Shown in pieces: positions 47,701 through 58,020 of a stretch of 64,000 nt of DNA. The stretch comes from an uncultured Polaribacter sp. (GTDB lineage Bacteria > Bacteroidota > Bacteroidia > Flavobacteriales > Flavobacteriaceae): assembly GCF_947501385.1 (NCBI RefSeq), contig NZ_CANMVP010000005.1, forward strand, positions 1-64,000. Direction: 5' to 3'. The notes beneath the pieces are model-generated. The model was not told the DNA's origin, did not search any database, and saw only the letters and a program-made list of their open reading frames with translations. A program made the translations under genes and the position numbers. Within the stretch, counting starts at the first letter, position 1; each line of letters opens with the position of its first letter.

Positions 47701-50700
47701 TAACTACAAATAATTTTGACCAGGCAAATGTAGAATACATTCAATTTTGGATTATGGATCCCTACCAAAACTATTCTCTAACAGAAGAAGAAGGTTTACC
47801 TCAAGGAATTGATCCAAACAATCCTGCCAATCAAGTAGGAGATTTATACATCAACTTAGGAAGTGTTTCTGAAGATATTTTAAAAGACAACCGTAAAATG
47901 TACGAAAACGGTTTGCCTGAAGATGGTGTAAAAATTGATGGCGTCAATGTAAACAGCACCATTTGGGGAGATGTTCCTAGAAACCCATCCATTATTTATG
48001 CATTTAACGAAGAAGATGAAGCCAGAACAAACCAAGATATTGGTTTTGACGGTTTAGATGATGCCGGAGAAAGTGAATTAGATGGAGTTAAAGGAACCAG
48101 TTATGAAAACTTAAGTGATCCTGCAGCAGATAATTTTCAATTTTTTAGAGGCGGTAATTTAGATGCCATTAACGCCTCTTTAATTACACGATATAAAGAT
48201 TTTAACAATACCCAAGGTAACTCACCAACGCTAAATCAATCAGGAGAAGCTTATCCAACTTCCTCTACAACATATCCAGATGCAGAAGACATCAACAGAG
48301 ATCAAACCATGAATACTGTAGAAAGTTATTATGAGTATAAAGTCTCTATGAATCAAGCAGATCTAAGAAAAGGTGTAGGCTATGTTGTTGATGAAAAAAC
48401 AACGACTGTTACCTTAGAAAACGGAAATACAGAAGAAACAAAATGGTATCAATTTAGAGTACCAATTAGAAGTGGAACTCCTATAAATGGTATTTCAGAT
48501 TTTAATAGTATTCGTTTTGTAAGAATGTTTTTAACCAATTTTAGAATGCCTGTAGTGATTCGTTTTGGTGAATTAGATTTGGTACGTGGAGACTGGAGAC
48601 GTTATGTAAGAACTTTAGACCCAGCGATAGATCCAGACAGAGAATTAACACAAGACGAGTTAAATGATTTTGAAGTAGGTGTGGTAAGTATAGAACAAAA
48701 TGAAGGTAGCTATATACAACCTCCAGGAATTGAGCGTGAGCGTTTGCAAGGAAGTACAACGGTTCAATTACAAAATGAACAATCTGTAACCTTAAAAGTA
48801 AGCAGGTTAGAGGAAGATGAAATCAGAGCAATTTATAAAAATATTAGTGTAGATCTAAGACGTTTCAAGCGTTTAAAGATGTTTATGCACTTGCAAGACA
48901 ATCAAGGGGAATCTCCTGTAAATGATGGAGATTTTTCGGCAATTATTAGATTAGGAACAGATTTAACTGAGAACTTCTATCAAATTGAATTGCCATTAAC
49001 CGTTACTAAAAACGGAACTTCTGCCTTAGATATTTGGCCAGAAGCCAACAATTTAGATGCATTTTTAGAATCTTTTGGAAAAGTAAAACTAGAAAGAGAT
49101 GCTCTTGGCTCTGTAATTGCACCAATTAATAAGATTTATACATCTACAGAACAAGAAGCAGGTTTGCCGTATACAATTAGTGTAAGAGGAAACCCAACTT
49201 TAGCACAACTAAGAACCATAATGTTGGGTATTAAAAACACCTCTTTAACTGCTAAAAGTGCAGAAATTTGGTTTAACGAATTGCGTTCTGCTGGTTTTGA
49301 TAATGATGGGGGTTGGGCTGCAGTGGTAAATGCAGATGCAAATTTTGCAGATGTTGCCAATGTTTCTCTAGCAGGAAGCATGTCTACCGTAGGTTTTGGT
49401 AATGTAGAAGACAGAGTAAACCAACGTAGTTTAGATGAAACAAGACAATATGATGTTGCCACGACTATTAATTTAGGAAAAGTTTTAACGCCTCAAAACT
49501 GGGGAATTCAGTTGCCCATGAGTTACAGTGTTGGCGAGAAATTTATAGATCCAAAATTTGATCCTCAATATCAAGATGTTGAATTTGCAGAAGCAAAAGA
49601 TTTTCTTGAGAATCAACCAGCAAGTACTGAAAGAGATCAAGCCTTAGAAAATATTAATAATTCTCAAGACTACACCAAAAGAACTAGTATTAGTTTTATC
49701 AATGTAAAAAAGAATAGAAATCCGAATTCAACAAAAAAACCAAAGTTCTATGATGTTGAAAATATAGCTGTTTCTTATGCTCATAATAAAGAATTTCATA
49801 GAGATTATAATATTAAAAAGTACATCAACGAAAACGTAACTGCTGGTGCAACTTATAATTATCAATTTGAACCAAAATCGATAGAGCCCTTTAAAAACAT
49901 CAGCTTTTTACAGAGCAAATATTTAAAATTGATCAAAGATTTTAACTTCAACCCTATTCCTTCTACGGTTGCTTTAAATTCGAGAATTAATAGAAATTTT
50001 ACAGAACAACAATCTCGAAATCTAGTCGCAGGTTTGTCTGAACAACCAGAATTAATACAACGAAGGTTTTTATTTGATTGGGATTATACAGTGGGCTTTG
50101 ATTTAACAAAATCATTAACGGTAAATTTCAATGCCACTAATAGTTATATTTATGATACGTTTGGTGCTAATGATGATATTCAAATTTTTGATGAGTTTTT
50201 CAATACCGGAAGAGCCAACCATTACCATCAAAAATTAAACTTAACCTATCAATTACCCATAGACAAAATTCCTTTTTTAAGTTGGATAAAAGCAGATTAT
50301 GCATACACCGCAGATTTTGATTGGCAAGCTGCTGCACAAAGTACCATTGAAGTTGAGGGAATTGACATTCCTTATGTAGATTTAGTTGGTAATGTTGTTC
50401 AAAATGCAAACACACACAATTTAAATACCACTTTTACTTTCGAGAAATTTTACAAAAGTTTAGGGTTTGAAAAATTATTACTTTCAAAAACCCAAAGAAA
50501 AAATAAAAAAGGAATTCCTGGAAATGGCTTACCTCCAGCTCCTGGAAGAGTCAACAAAAAGAAAAAATTACCTATTGGGAAACAAATTTTAAAAGGTGTG
50601 TACGATGTGGTAACATCTGTAAAACAAGGTAAAGTAAGTTATTCTGAAAATAACGGACAATTTTTACCTGGCTATACACAAGATGTTGGATTTTTAGGTG

Positions 50701-51923
50701 GTGCACCAACATCATTTGCTTTTGGTAGTCAAGTAGATATTAGAACAAAAGCTTTAGAAAATGGTTGGTTGGTTGGCCCAAGAGACCCTGATGATAGCGA
50801 ATACTATAACAAAACATATAGCAGAACGCATTATAATAAATTAGATTACACATTTACGGTAAAACCTTTTAAAGATCTAAATATAGATGTTAGAGGAAAC
50901 AAAATTCAAACAAGAGATCTCTCGCAACAATTAGATATTGTAGAAGATGGTTCAGACTATGGTGCTTTAGATTTTAGTGCGCCTGCTTTTGAAACAGGAA
51001 ACTTTAGTACCAGTCATTCTATGATTGCAACCGCTTTTACAGATAGCGATGCCTTATTTGAAACAATGAGAGCGTATAGAGGTATTATTGCAAATAGGTT
51101 GGCAACAGAAAATGGGCAACCAATTGCTGGTTTTGGAGAAAATAGTCAGCAAGTTTTACTACCCGCTTTTATGGCTGCGTATTCTGGTAAAGATCCAGAT
51201 AATGTAAATACTAGTTTATTTAGAAACATTCCAATTCCTAACTGGACATTACGTTACAACGGTTTTATGAAACTCGGTTTTTTCAAAAAGAACTTTAGCA
51301 ACTTTGTGGTTTCACATGGATATAGATCTTCTTACACTGTTTCTAGTTTTACAAATAATTTACAATATGATGCTGGCAATCCTTTTTCAACAACAAATGT
51401 TGCAGGAAACTACGAAACGGAACTTTTAGTTTCTGCGGTTACTTTGGTTGATGAATTTTCCCCTTTGGTAAAAGTAGACATGAAAATGAAAAATTCTTTT
51501 TCTCTAAGAGGAGAAATTAAAAGAGACAGAACCTTAACCATGAATTTTAACAACAGTACGTTAACAGATATTAAAGGCACAGAATATATTGTTGGTATGG
51601 GTTATATTTTTAAAGATGTAAAGGTAAATACTCGTTTTACAGGGAAAAAACAAACCTTAAAAGGGGATATTAATTTAAGAGCAGATGTCTCTTTAAGAGA
51701 TAATTTAACACAAATTAGAGCTGTTGATGAAGATAATAATCAAATTAGTGGCGGACAAAGATTATTTTCTATTAAATTTACAGCCGATTATAGATTGAGT
51801 AGTAGTTTAACCGCATCATTTTATTACAATCATCAAACATCTAGATATGCTATTTCTACCACCTTTCCAAGACAGGCAATAAATGGTGGGTTTAATATTA
51901 TCTACAATTTAGGAGGAAACTAA
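44754..51923 (+). CDS. sprA: cell surface protein SprA (gliding motility / T9SS translocon), TTG start
   Basis: 2389-aa protein with the SprA architecture (FGGTEVKVTPTGSLNLKLGFIYQ..., DLAYFPQERGSYNYDP..., YIQFWIMDPY). Confidence 0.96.
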   Translation: MSPFFKSTFLFLFITLAVNVSTYAQNNTKKDSTNVEKDSVKLRYNFNSTEKGGLYLDDLAEKEIIFDKVLNKYVIVEKIGNYYTRTPIYLSPREYQQYRLKRDMLQYFKDKVSATNSKKKGAKDAQKDLLPTYYVNNSFFETIFGGTEVKVTPTGSLNLKLGFIYQNTENPQISEENRSNFTFDFDQQINASIRAQVGTRLEFTANYDTQASFDFQNLVKIGFTPTEDDIIQGLEAGNVSMPIKNSLINGAQSLFGVKADLKFGNTNVTAVFSQQNSESKTVVAEGGASIQQFELRTTDYDNDRHFFLSQYFVDTYADALKNYPLINSPINITRIEVWITNRNASTEDFRSIVAFADIGEPNKNNYVDEANGPNTVQPSSPPTVSGVALPTNESNNIYEPNILSGIRDVSDVEQTLASEFNMQNGTDYSVLENARKLEQNEYRLNSQLGFISLNRRLNDGEVLAVAYEYTVAGNVNGSTKNSFKVGEFSNDGIQAPENLAVKLLRSEILQTKRDDGSGGEESFPTWRLMMKNVYALGAFPLTQDGFRFEIQYRDDQTGIPSNVLQNAQTPGIPTLPLLQVLNLDQLDQSQSRDPDGFFDYVEGITVNSENGYIFFPEPEPFGDGLEDELTSPADATYLFKELYLNTKINIKNNFQNKDKYFLKGYFKSENSGGIPIGAFNVPRGSVRVTAGGRQLVEGVDYVVDYLAGRVQIIDPGLQASGVPISVSTENNAVFNQQRKTFMGVDVEHKFSDDFIVGATILNIEERPLTPKVNFGAEPINNTMLGFNFNYATEVPFFTKLANKLPFVDTDAPSNLSVKADMAYLIPGSPSGIDVTGAATSYIDDFEASQVPISILSALDWYEASTPKYFPNFNGERDDLSYNYKRGKLAWYSVDQIFYGVGDTPASVDADELSRAETRQINYRELFPNVQLDITQNSLVRTLDLAYFPQERGSYNYDPTAIIQDDKVTLPNPETRWGGIMRPLTTNNFDQANVEYIQFWIMDPYQNYSLTEEEGLPQGIDPNNPANQVGDLYINLGSVSEDILKDNRKMYENGLPEDGVKIDGVNVNSTIWGDVPRNPSIIYAFNEEDEARTNQDIGFDGLDDAGESELDGVKGTSYENLSDPAADNFQFFRGGNLDAINASLITRYKDFNNTQGNSPTLNQSGEAYPTSSTTYPDAEDINRDQTMNTVESYYEYKVSMNQADLRKGVGYVVDEKTTTVTLENGNTEETKWYQFRVPIRSGTPINGISDFNSIRFVRMFLTNFRMPVVIRFGELDLVRGDWRRYVRTLDPAIDPDRELTQDELNDFEVGVVSIEQNEGSYIQPPGIERERLQGSTTVQLQNEQSVTLKVSRLEEDEIRAIYKNISVDLRRFKRLKMFMHLQDNQGESPVNDGDFSAIIRLGTDLTENFYQIELPLTVTKNGTSALDIWPEANNLDAFLESFGKVKLERDALGSVIAPINKIYTSTEQEAGLPYTISVRGNPTLAQLRTIMLGIKNTSLTAKSAEIWFNELRSAGFDNDGGWAAVVNADANFADVANVSLAGSMSTVGFGNVEDRVNQRSLDETRQYDVATTINLGKVLTPQNWGIQLPMSYSVGEKFIDPKFDPQYQDVEFAEAKDFLENQPASTERDQALENINNSQDYTKRTSISFINVKKNRNPNSTKKPKFYDVENIAVSYAHNKEFHRDYNIKKYINENVTAGATYNYQFEPKSIEPFKNISFLQSKYLKLIKDFNFNPIPSTVALNSRINRNFTEQQSRNLVAGLSEQPELIQRRFLFDWDYTVGFDLTKSLTVNFNATNSYIYDTFGANDDIQIFDEFFNTGRANHYHQKLNLTYQLPIDKIPFLSWIKADYAYTADFDWQAAAQSTIEVEGIDIPYVDLVGNVVQNANTHNLNTTFTFEKFYKSLGFEKLLLSKTQRKNKKGIPGNGLPPAPGRVNKKKKLPIGKQILKGVYDVVTSVKQGKVSYSENNGQFLPGYTQDVGFLGGAPTSFAFGSQVDIRTKALENGWLVGPRDPDDSEYYNKTYSRTHYNKLDYTFTVKPFKDLNIDVRGNKIQTRDLSQQLDIVEDGSDYGALDFSAPAFETGNFSTSHSMIATAFTDSDALFETMRAYRGIIANRLATENGQPIAGFGENSQQVLLPAFMAAYSGKDPDNVNTSLFRNIPIPNWTLRYNGFMKLGFFKKNFSNFVVSHGYRSSYTVSSFTNNLQYDAGNPFSTTNVAGNYETELLVSAVTLVDEFSPLVKVDMKMKNSFSLRGEIKRDRTLTMNFNNSTLTDIKGTEYIVGMGYIFKDVKVNTRFTGKKQTLKGDINLRADVSLRDNLTQIRAVDEDNNQISGGQRLFSIKFTADYRLSSSLTASFYYNHQTSRYAISTTFPRQAINGGFNIIYNLGGN

Positions 51924-51950
51924 CAATTAACAATTATAAAATTTATAACC

Positions 51951-52331
51951 ATGAACATTCCATCAGAATTAAAATACACTAAAGATCACGAGTGGATTAA
52001 AATAGAAGGAAATACGGCAACTGTAGGAATTACAGATTTTGCCCAAGGAGAATTAGGAGACATCGTTTACGTAGATGTAGATACTTTAGACGATACTGTA
52101 GCAGAAGGAGAAGTTTTTGGTTCTGTAGAAGCTGTAAAAACAGTTTCTGACTTGTTTATGCCTTTATCTGGAGAAGTGGTAGCCTTTAATGAAGCATTAG
52201 AAGACGAGCCAGAATTGGTAAACTCAGACCCTTATAACAAAGGTTGGATGATTAAGATCCAGATATCAGACAGCTCACAAATAGATGATTTATTAGATGC
52301 TAAGACATATCAAAAACTTATTGAAGGGTAA
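51951..52331 (+). CDS. gcvH: glycine cleavage system H protein
   Basis: [54 protein letters not shown] lipoyl-lysine site. Confidence 0.96.
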   Translation: MNIPSELKYTKDHEWIKIEGNTATVGITDFAQGELGDIVYVDVDTLDDTVAEGEVFGSVEAVKTVSDLFMPLSGEVVAFNEALEDEPELVNSDPYNKGWMIKIQISDSSQIDDLLDAKTYQKLIEG

Positions 52332-52674
52332 CATCCTAGTTATTTCAATATTGGTGACTTTAAGTATCTTGTATTTAAGTCTTATAAAAGTGCCAAAATT
52401 CAATATTACTGTTAGTCATATAGACAAGTGGCAGCATAGTTTTGCTTATCTTGTGCTTTCTATCTGTTGGTTGTTTACATTCTATAAAAAAAATACTAAG
52501 AAATATATTGTTGTTTTATCTTGTATTTTATTTGGCATAATTATTGAAGTTTTACAACACACAGTAACAAATTATAGGACAGGAGATTATTTAGATGTTC
52601 TTGCAAATACTACAGGAGTATTGTTAGGTTTATTGATTTTTAATCAGATTTCTAAAAAAATTCTCGTTAATTAA
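52297..52674 (+). CDS. VanZ-like family protein (start overlaps gcvH 3' end)
   Basis: [21 protein letters not shown]...[34 protein letters not shown]. Confidence 0.85.
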   Translation: MLRHIKNLLKGNILVISILVTLSILYLSLIKVPKFNITVSHIDKWQHSFAYLVLSICWLFTFYKKNTKKYIVVLSCILFGIIIEVLQHTVTNYRTGDYLDVLANTTGVLLGLLIFNQISKKILVN

Positions 52675-52738
52675 CAAAAAGACTTGTATTGAACACAATA
52701 ATTTAATTAAATTAGCAAACTATTAAAAACTCTTTATA

Positions 52739-53458
52739 ATGGAAATTAAGAAAAATCCGAAGTCAAATTTAGAAAATTACAGCAAAATTTTTATGCAAAT
52801 AGGTCTTGTACTAGCTTTATTTGTTACTTATGCTGCAATTGAAAAGAAAACTTACGACAAAAGTATTGGAGACTTAGGTGTTGTAAACATGAATGCAGAA
52901 ATGGAAGAAGATATTCCTATTACTGAAAGAATAGAACCTGTAAAACCAAAAACACCACCACCACCAACTCCAGAGAAAATTGAGGTTGTAGAAGATGAAA
53001 AAGAGGTTGAGGAAACAGTCATAGAATCTACAGAAACCGATGAAACTGAAGCAGTAGAAGTTGAAGAAATTGTAGAAATTGCAGAAGCAGAAGAAGTAAT
53101 AGAAGATGTAAACTTTATGATTATTGAAGATGCTCCGATATTTCCAGGGTGTAAAGGAACTAAAAAAGAGTTAAAAGATTGTTTTAGTAGAATGGTACAA
53201 AAACACTTTCTTAGAAAATTTGATGCAGATTTACCTAATGAGTTAGGTCTTTCTCCTGGTAAAAAAAGAGTTTTTATTGGGTTTAAGATTGATAGACAAG
53301 GTAATATTGTAAACATACAAGCTAGAGCACCACACCCAAAAATTAAAGATGAAGTTGTGAAGGTGATGAAATTATTACCTAGAATGAAACCTGGTAAGCA
53401 AAGAGGAAAACCAGTAGGTGTAAGTTATAACATTCCATTTTCTTTAATAGTAGAGTAG
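52739..53458 (+). CDS. TonB family energy transducer
   Basis: N-terminal TM, Pro/Glu-rich linker, C-terminal FIGFKIDRQGNIVNIQARAPHPKIKDEVVKVMKLLPRMKPGKQRGKPVGVSYNIPF. Confidence 0.93.
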   Translation: MEIKKNPKSNLENYSKIFMQIGLVLALFVTYAAIEKKTYDKSIGDLGVVNMNAEMEEDIPITERIEPVKPKTPPPPTPEKIEVVEDEKEVEETVIESTETDETEAVEVEEIVEIAEAEEVIEDVNFMIIEDAPIFPGCKGTKKELKDCFSRMVQKHFLRKFDADLPNELGLSPGKKRVFIGFKIDRQGNIVNIQARAPHPKIKDEVVKVMKLLPRMKPGKQRGKPVGVSYNIPFSLIVE

Positions 53459-53483
53459 CATAAAAAATTATAAAATCATATGG

Positions 53484-53516
53484 AAAACGCTTAGATGAAT
53501 TTCTAAGCGTTTTTTT
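53484..53516. terminator. intrinsic terminator
   Basis: AAAACGCTTAGATGAATTTCTAAGCGTTTTTTT. Confidence 0.85.
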
Positions 53517-53850
53517 GTGCTCAATAGTTTGTTTAAAAAGTATATAAATGATGCTACACAACTAAAAATAAAAATTGAAACTCTATTCACCTAAATCAAA
53601 AGGGAATTCATTCAGCTCTACTAAGCGTTTTATTAAAAAATCTTAAAAGTAAATCATAAAGAATATATTGAATTCAACTCTCCTCGAGGCAGAGAGATAG
53701 CGCTATTTCGATCGTTTCATGCATAGTTTGAAGGTAATACCAATTTCAACGCAAACCTCAAGGTAGCGTCTAAAGAAATTCTTTCGATTAAATTGCTTTT
53801 AAAAACTGAAAAAAATCTATCACTCTAAATATCACAAAGCTATATAACCA

Positions 53851-53884
53851 AAAAATCCAAAGTATAAATACTTTGGATTTTTTA
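53851..53884. terminator. intrinsic terminator
   Basis: AAAAATCCAAAGTATAAATACTTTGGATTTTTT. Confidence 0.8.
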
Positions 53885-53904
53885 AAATTATTGGTGAAAA
53901 TGTT

Positions 53905-54258
53905 TTATTTATTGACCGCTACTTTAGATGCTTCTGCTTTCCATAAATTAACACTTTCAATGGTATTGTTATTATAAGTTATTTCTTTTAAAGAACCTTC
54001 GTTCCAGAAAAACCATTTTCCTGTTTTCTTTCCGTCTTTATAGAATGCTAACTGTGTTTTGTTTCCTTCTTTGTCAAAACGAGTCCATTTTCCCGTTAAT
54101 TTTTTATCTTTAAAATAACCCTCAGTACTTACAGAACCATCTTCATGATAATAGGTAGCTTTTACTAAGTCACCTTCCGCTTTATAAGTTGGCTTTATAT
54201 CTTGTGAATATCCTATTGCTGCGATACAAAAAATTGCGATTGTAAATATCTTTTTCAT
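53905..54258 (-). CDS. YwqK-family (MORN-like repeat) secreted protein
   Basis: ATYYHEDGSVSTEGYFKDKKLTGKWTRFDKEGNKTQLAFYKDGKKTGKWFFW repeats. Confidence 0.85.
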   Translation of the reverse strand: MKKIFTIAIFCIAAIGYSQDIKPTYKAEGDLVKATYYHEDGSVSTEGYFKDKKLTGKWTRFDKEGNKTQLAFYKDGKKTGKWFFWNEGSLKEITYNNNTIESVNLWKAEASKVAVNK

Positions 54259-54422
54259 GACTTATATATTTAAAGGGTTAACACTACAGTTACAAATATA
54301 AACATTTTGTAACAATTTACAAACATTTACGTAACATTAACTTAACATTCGAGCTATTATAATGTTTGGTGAATTGATTTTTACTACATTTACCTATTAA
54401 GAACCTTTAAAAAAAAAAGATC

Positions 54423-54623
54423 ATGGCAGTAATGAAAGTTATTGAAGTTCTAGCGAACTCAGAAAAAAGTTGGGAAGAAGCAACCAGAAAAGCAGTAAAA
54501 CAAGCTTCTAAATCTGTTAAAAATATTAAATCTGCATTTGTACAATCTCAGAGTGCAGTTGTAAATGGAGATAATGTTACAGAGTTTAGAGTAAATCTAA
54601 AAATTACTTTTGAAGTAAGTTAA
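54423..54623 (+). CDS. dodecin family protein
   Basis: 66 aa, VIEVLANSEKSWEEATRKAVKQASKSVKNIKSAFVQSQSAVVNGDNVTEFRVNLKITFEV. Confidence 0.93.
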   Translation: MAVMKVIEVLANSEKSWEEATRKAVKQASKSVKNIKSAFVQSQSAVVNGDNVTEFRVNLKITFEVS

Positions 54624-54667
54624 TCATTTAAAAGTAACACCTAATAAAGCGATTTAATTTAAAAAAA

Positions 54668-55024
54668 ATGGAATATTTAAAAATTACGTTCATCGTTTTG
54701 GTTGCATTAATTCATTTCTATATATTTTATTTGGAAGTATTTTTGTGGACAACTACAAAAGCTATGAAATCCTTTGGTATAAAAACAAAAGAATTTGCAG
54801 AAGAAACGAAAGTGATGGCTGCAAACCAAGGGCTGTATAATTTATTTTTAGCTGTTGGCTTAATCTGGTCTCTATTATACAATAAAGAACCAACAGTGCT
54901 GTTCTTTTTAATATGTGTGCTAATTGCTGGTATCTATGGTGCATATTCACTAAAAAAAATAAGTGTATTTTATATTCAATCTATACCCGCTATTTTAGCA
55001 ATAGTACTAACTTTGTTCGTGTAA
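54668..55024 (+). CDS. DUF1304 membrane protein
   Basis: ALIHFYIFYLEVFLWTT..MAANQGLYNLFLAVGL. Confidence 0.9.
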   Translation: MEYLKITFIVLVALIHFYIFYLEVFLWTTTKAMKSFGIKTKEFAEETKVMAANQGLYNLFLAVGLIWSLLYNKEPTVLFFLICVLIAGIYGAYSLKKISVFYIQSIPAILAIVLTLFV

Positions 55025-55107
55025 AATTCTAGTATGAAAATGGCAAAGTTTAGTAAGGAAAATACAGAAGATTTAATGAAAGTATTACAATTCTCTTTAA
55101 TCTAAAT

Positions 55108-55908
55108 ATGGAAGAATATATCGATATTATCAAAAGTGTTCTTTTAGAATATACTCCCAATATTTTAATGGCTTTGGCCCTATTAATTATAGGTCTAATT
55201 GTAATTCGTGTAATTTTAAATACCACTAAAAAGATTTTAAGAAAAAGAAATGTAGATATTTCACTTCAAAAGTTTTTAGGAAATTTACTTGGTTGGATTC
55301 TTAAAATAATATTATTTATAACAGTCATCGCAAAATTAGGGGTAGAAACCGCTTCTTTCGCTGCAATTTTAGCTGCTGCTGGTTTGGCAATAGGTTTGGC
55401 TTTGCAGGGCTCTTTAGCAAATTTTGCGGGGGGTGTTTTAATTATGATTTTCAAACCTTTTAAAATTGGAGATTTGGTGCAAGCCCAAGGAGAAATGGGC
55501 ACTGTGAAAGAAATAGAAATCTTTACAACAAAACTAATTGGTTTATCTAATAAAGAAATTATTATTCCCAATGGTTCCTTGTCTAATGGAAACATCATAA
55601 ATTACACTACAGAAGGCACAAGACGTGTAGATTTAGTTATTGGCGTTAGTTATAATGCTGATATGAAACAAGCCAAACAGGTTTTAAAAGATGTTGTAAC
55701 AGCCCACCCAAAAGTTTTAAAAGAACCTGCACCTGGAATTACCGTTTTAGAATTGGCTGATAGTTCTGTAAACTTTGCTGTGAGACCTTGGTGCAATACT
55801 GCCGATTATTGGGCCGTATATTTTGATTGTATGGAGAACATTAAGGAAGCTTTAGATGCTGCAGAAATAGAAATCCCTTATCCGCATAGAGTTGTTGTTA
55901 AAAAGTAG
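55108..55908 (+). CDS. small-conductance mechanosensitive channel (MscS)
   Basis: LAAAGLAIGLALQGSLANFAGGVLIMIFKPFKIGD pore motif. Confidence 0.94.
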   Translation: MEEYIDIIKSVLLEYTPNILMALALLIIGLIVIRVILNTTKKILRKRNVDISLQKFLGNLLGWILKIILFITVIAKLGVETASFAAILAAAGLAIGLALQGSLANFAGGVLIMIFKPFKIGDLVQAQGEMGTVKEIEIFTTKLIGLSNKEIIIPNGSLSNGNIINYTTEGTRRVDLVIGVSYNADMKQAKQVLKDVVTAHPKVLKEPAPGITVLELADSSVNFAVRPWCNTADYWAVYFDCMENIKEALDAAEIEIPYPHRVVVKK

Positions 55909-56584
55909 GTTTCTTCTTCTTTTCGGGAATAACAATAAAATCTTTTAAATAAAAAGGTTCAAAATAAGCGACATCTTCAAAGTTGTTTTTTTTATATTTT
56001 GCATATGATAATGCTGCCATTTCTTTGGCTGATGGAAACTTATCATCTATAAAAATAGCATTTGTATGCCTGATGATTTCTTTACATTTCTGAGCGCCAT
56101 CACCTAGAAAATATACTTTTTCTTTTTCTAAATACGCAGAAAATGATTTCTCATCAATAATTTCTGCTTTAATTTCTCTTATTTTTTTATTTTTATGATT
56201 AAAAACAGCCGAATATACTTCCATTCTCCTAGCATCTAACATAGGGATGATGACACCTTCATCTATAGAAATTACATGTGAAAGCGATGTTAATGTGTCT
56301 ATTGCTATTAATGGCACGTTTAAAGCAAAACAAAGCCCTTTTGCTGCAGAAACACCAATTCTTAGTCCTGTATAAGAACCTGGGCCTTTGCTTACGGCAA
56401 TCGCGTTAATTTCCTTTTTAGAAATATTTCCATCTTTTAAAAGACTTTCTATAAAAGGGTGTAAAACTTCTGCATGTGAATAATTACCATTATTCAATTC
56501 TTTCATTTGAATAATTTCACCATCTCTTGCAATACTTGCAGAACAATTTTTTGTAGATGTTTCTATGTTAAGGATCGTTACCAA
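55898..56584 (-). CDS. tsaB: tRNA threonylcarbamoyladenosine biosynthesis protein TsaB
   Basis: ILNIETSTKNCSASIARDGE, GPGSYTGLRIGVSAAKGLCFAL. Confidence 0.93.
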   Translation of the reverse strand: MVTILNIETSTKNCSASIARDGEIIQMKELNNGNYSHAEVLHPFIESLLKDGNISKKEINAIAVSKGPGSYTGLRIGVSAAKGLCFALNVPLIAIDTLTSLSHVISIDEGVIIPMLDARRMEVYSAVFNHKNKKIREIKAEIIDEKSFSAYLEKEKVYFLGDGAQKCKEIIRHTNAIFIDDKFPSAKEMAALSYAKYKKNNFEDVAYFEPFYLKDFIVIPEKKKKPTF

Positions 56585-56626
56585 TATCTAATTTTTTACA
56601 AAGATAGTATTTCAAAAAAACAAAAA

Positions 56627-56653
56627 CCTCACAAGTTTAAAAAACGAGTGAGG
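56627..56653 (-). terminator. intrinsic terminator
   Basis: CCTCAC...GTGAGG stem with T tract on the minus strand, downstream of the TolC gene. Confidence 0.6.
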
Positions 56654-56676
56654 CTGCATTTATAAATTTATTTTTA

Positions 56677-58020
56677 CTAATCGAAAACTAATTCACCAGA
56701 GTAAAATTGTAGCACTTTTGTTTTAAAAACATAATCATATTTAGAACGAATCATAATTCCTTCGGCATTTACCAAACGTGTTCTTACCAAATCGAAATCA
56801 AACAAGGTCATGGCACCGTAATTGTATCTTTCTTGAGCATTTTTAAAAGCTTCTTTTTGTGCTTCTAAAGAAATTTTTGCAGCTTCATAAGATTTTAACG
56901 CAGATCTTACATCTAAAAATGCTTGTTCTATCGTTTGCTTTAATTGTAACTTTTCACTTTCTAATCTCGTTTCAGAAATTTCTTTGTTTATCATAGATTG
57001 TGCGACTCTATTTTTAGTTTGAAATCTGTTAAAAATTGGAATGCTTACATTAAAACCAACACCATACCCTAAATTTTCATTAAATTGTGAGAATAAAGGT
57101 TTGTTTAATGAACTAAAAGTAGTAATTGTATTGTCTTTAAGATCAAAACCATAATTAGTAGACAAACCTGCAGATGCAGTTATTGTAGGAAAAAAACTCC
57201 CTTTAGTAATAGCTATATTCAAATCTGCATTTTCAATGTCTAATTTTGCTCTTGCAATTTCGGGCATATAATTTAAAGATTTCTGATATACAGCTGATGA
57301 ATTTTGATACAATAAACTAGCTGAAGGTGTACCAACTTCTATGGGTGCAACATCAAAACTTTCTGCGGGTTCTTGTAATAACTGTGCTAAATTTAATACT
57401 GCCAAATCTAATGCATTTTCTTGTATTATTACATTCTGTAAATCATTTGCTGCGGTAGATTGAAAATTTAACAACTCTCCTTTTGCAATGGCACCCGCTT
57501 CAAAACGAGCTTCTGCAGCTTCAATTTGTTTTTTACTAATTGCTGCTTGAACATTTGCAACCGCCAAATTTTCTTTAGCAAATAAAATATTTAAATAGGT
57601 ATTTACAACTCTTAAAGAAATATCATTTTCTATTTGTTTTAAATCATATAATCCAGATTCTACACCTAATTGCGCTTGCTTGTATGTGTTTGTATTTCTA
57701 AAACCGTTAAATACTGTATAATTTGAACTTAAATTTACAGATCCCCCAAATAAAGTTGTAGAAGTTCTATTTTGAGTTGTAGGATCGAAACTAGTACCAA
57801 AGTTTAAATTACCTCCTGTATTCCCACTTAAATTAGGTAAAAAATTACCTTTTGCGATGTCGACATCTTTTTTTGCAAGTTCTAGACTTAGTTTGTTTTG
57901 TTGGATGGAAATATTTTTGTCTAATGCTTGGTTTACTGCTTCTTTAAGTGTCCATTGTTTTTGAGAAAAAGTAGCAATTGAAGTGAATACTACTACAAAT
58001 AGAATAAGGTTGGTTTTCAA
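56677..58020 (-). CDS. TolC family outer membrane efflux protein
   Basis: Signal peptide, duplicated coiled-coil OEP repeats, QERYNYGAMTLFDFDLVRTRLVNAE. Confidence 0.92.
   Translation of the reverse strand: MKTNLILFVVVFTSIATFSQKQWTLKEAVNQALDKNISIQQNKLSLELAKKDVDIAKGNFLPNLSGNTGGNLNFGTSFDPTTQNRTSTTLFGGSVNLSSNYTVFNGFRNTNTYKQAQLGVESGLYDLKQIENDISLRVVNTYLNILFAKENLAVANVQAAISKKQIEAAEARFEAGAIAKGELLNFQSTAANDLQNVIIQENALDLAVLNLAQLLQEPAESFDVAPIEVGTPSASLLYQNSSAVYQKSLNYMPEIARAKLDIENADLNIAITKGSFFPTITASAGLSTNYGFDLKDNTITTFSSLNKPLFSQFNENLGYGVGFNVSIPIFNRFQTKNRVAQSMINKEISETRLESEKLQLKQTIEQAFLDVRSALKSYEAAKISLEAQKEAFKNAQERYNYGAMTLFDFDLVRTRLVNAEGIMIRSKYDYVFKTKVLQFYSGELVFD

Noticed and set aside
53905-54258. YwqK-like protein as antitoxin of a toxin-antitoxin system
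   Set aside because: The family name is suggestive but the protein is secreted, MORN-like and has no partner toxin gene nearby.
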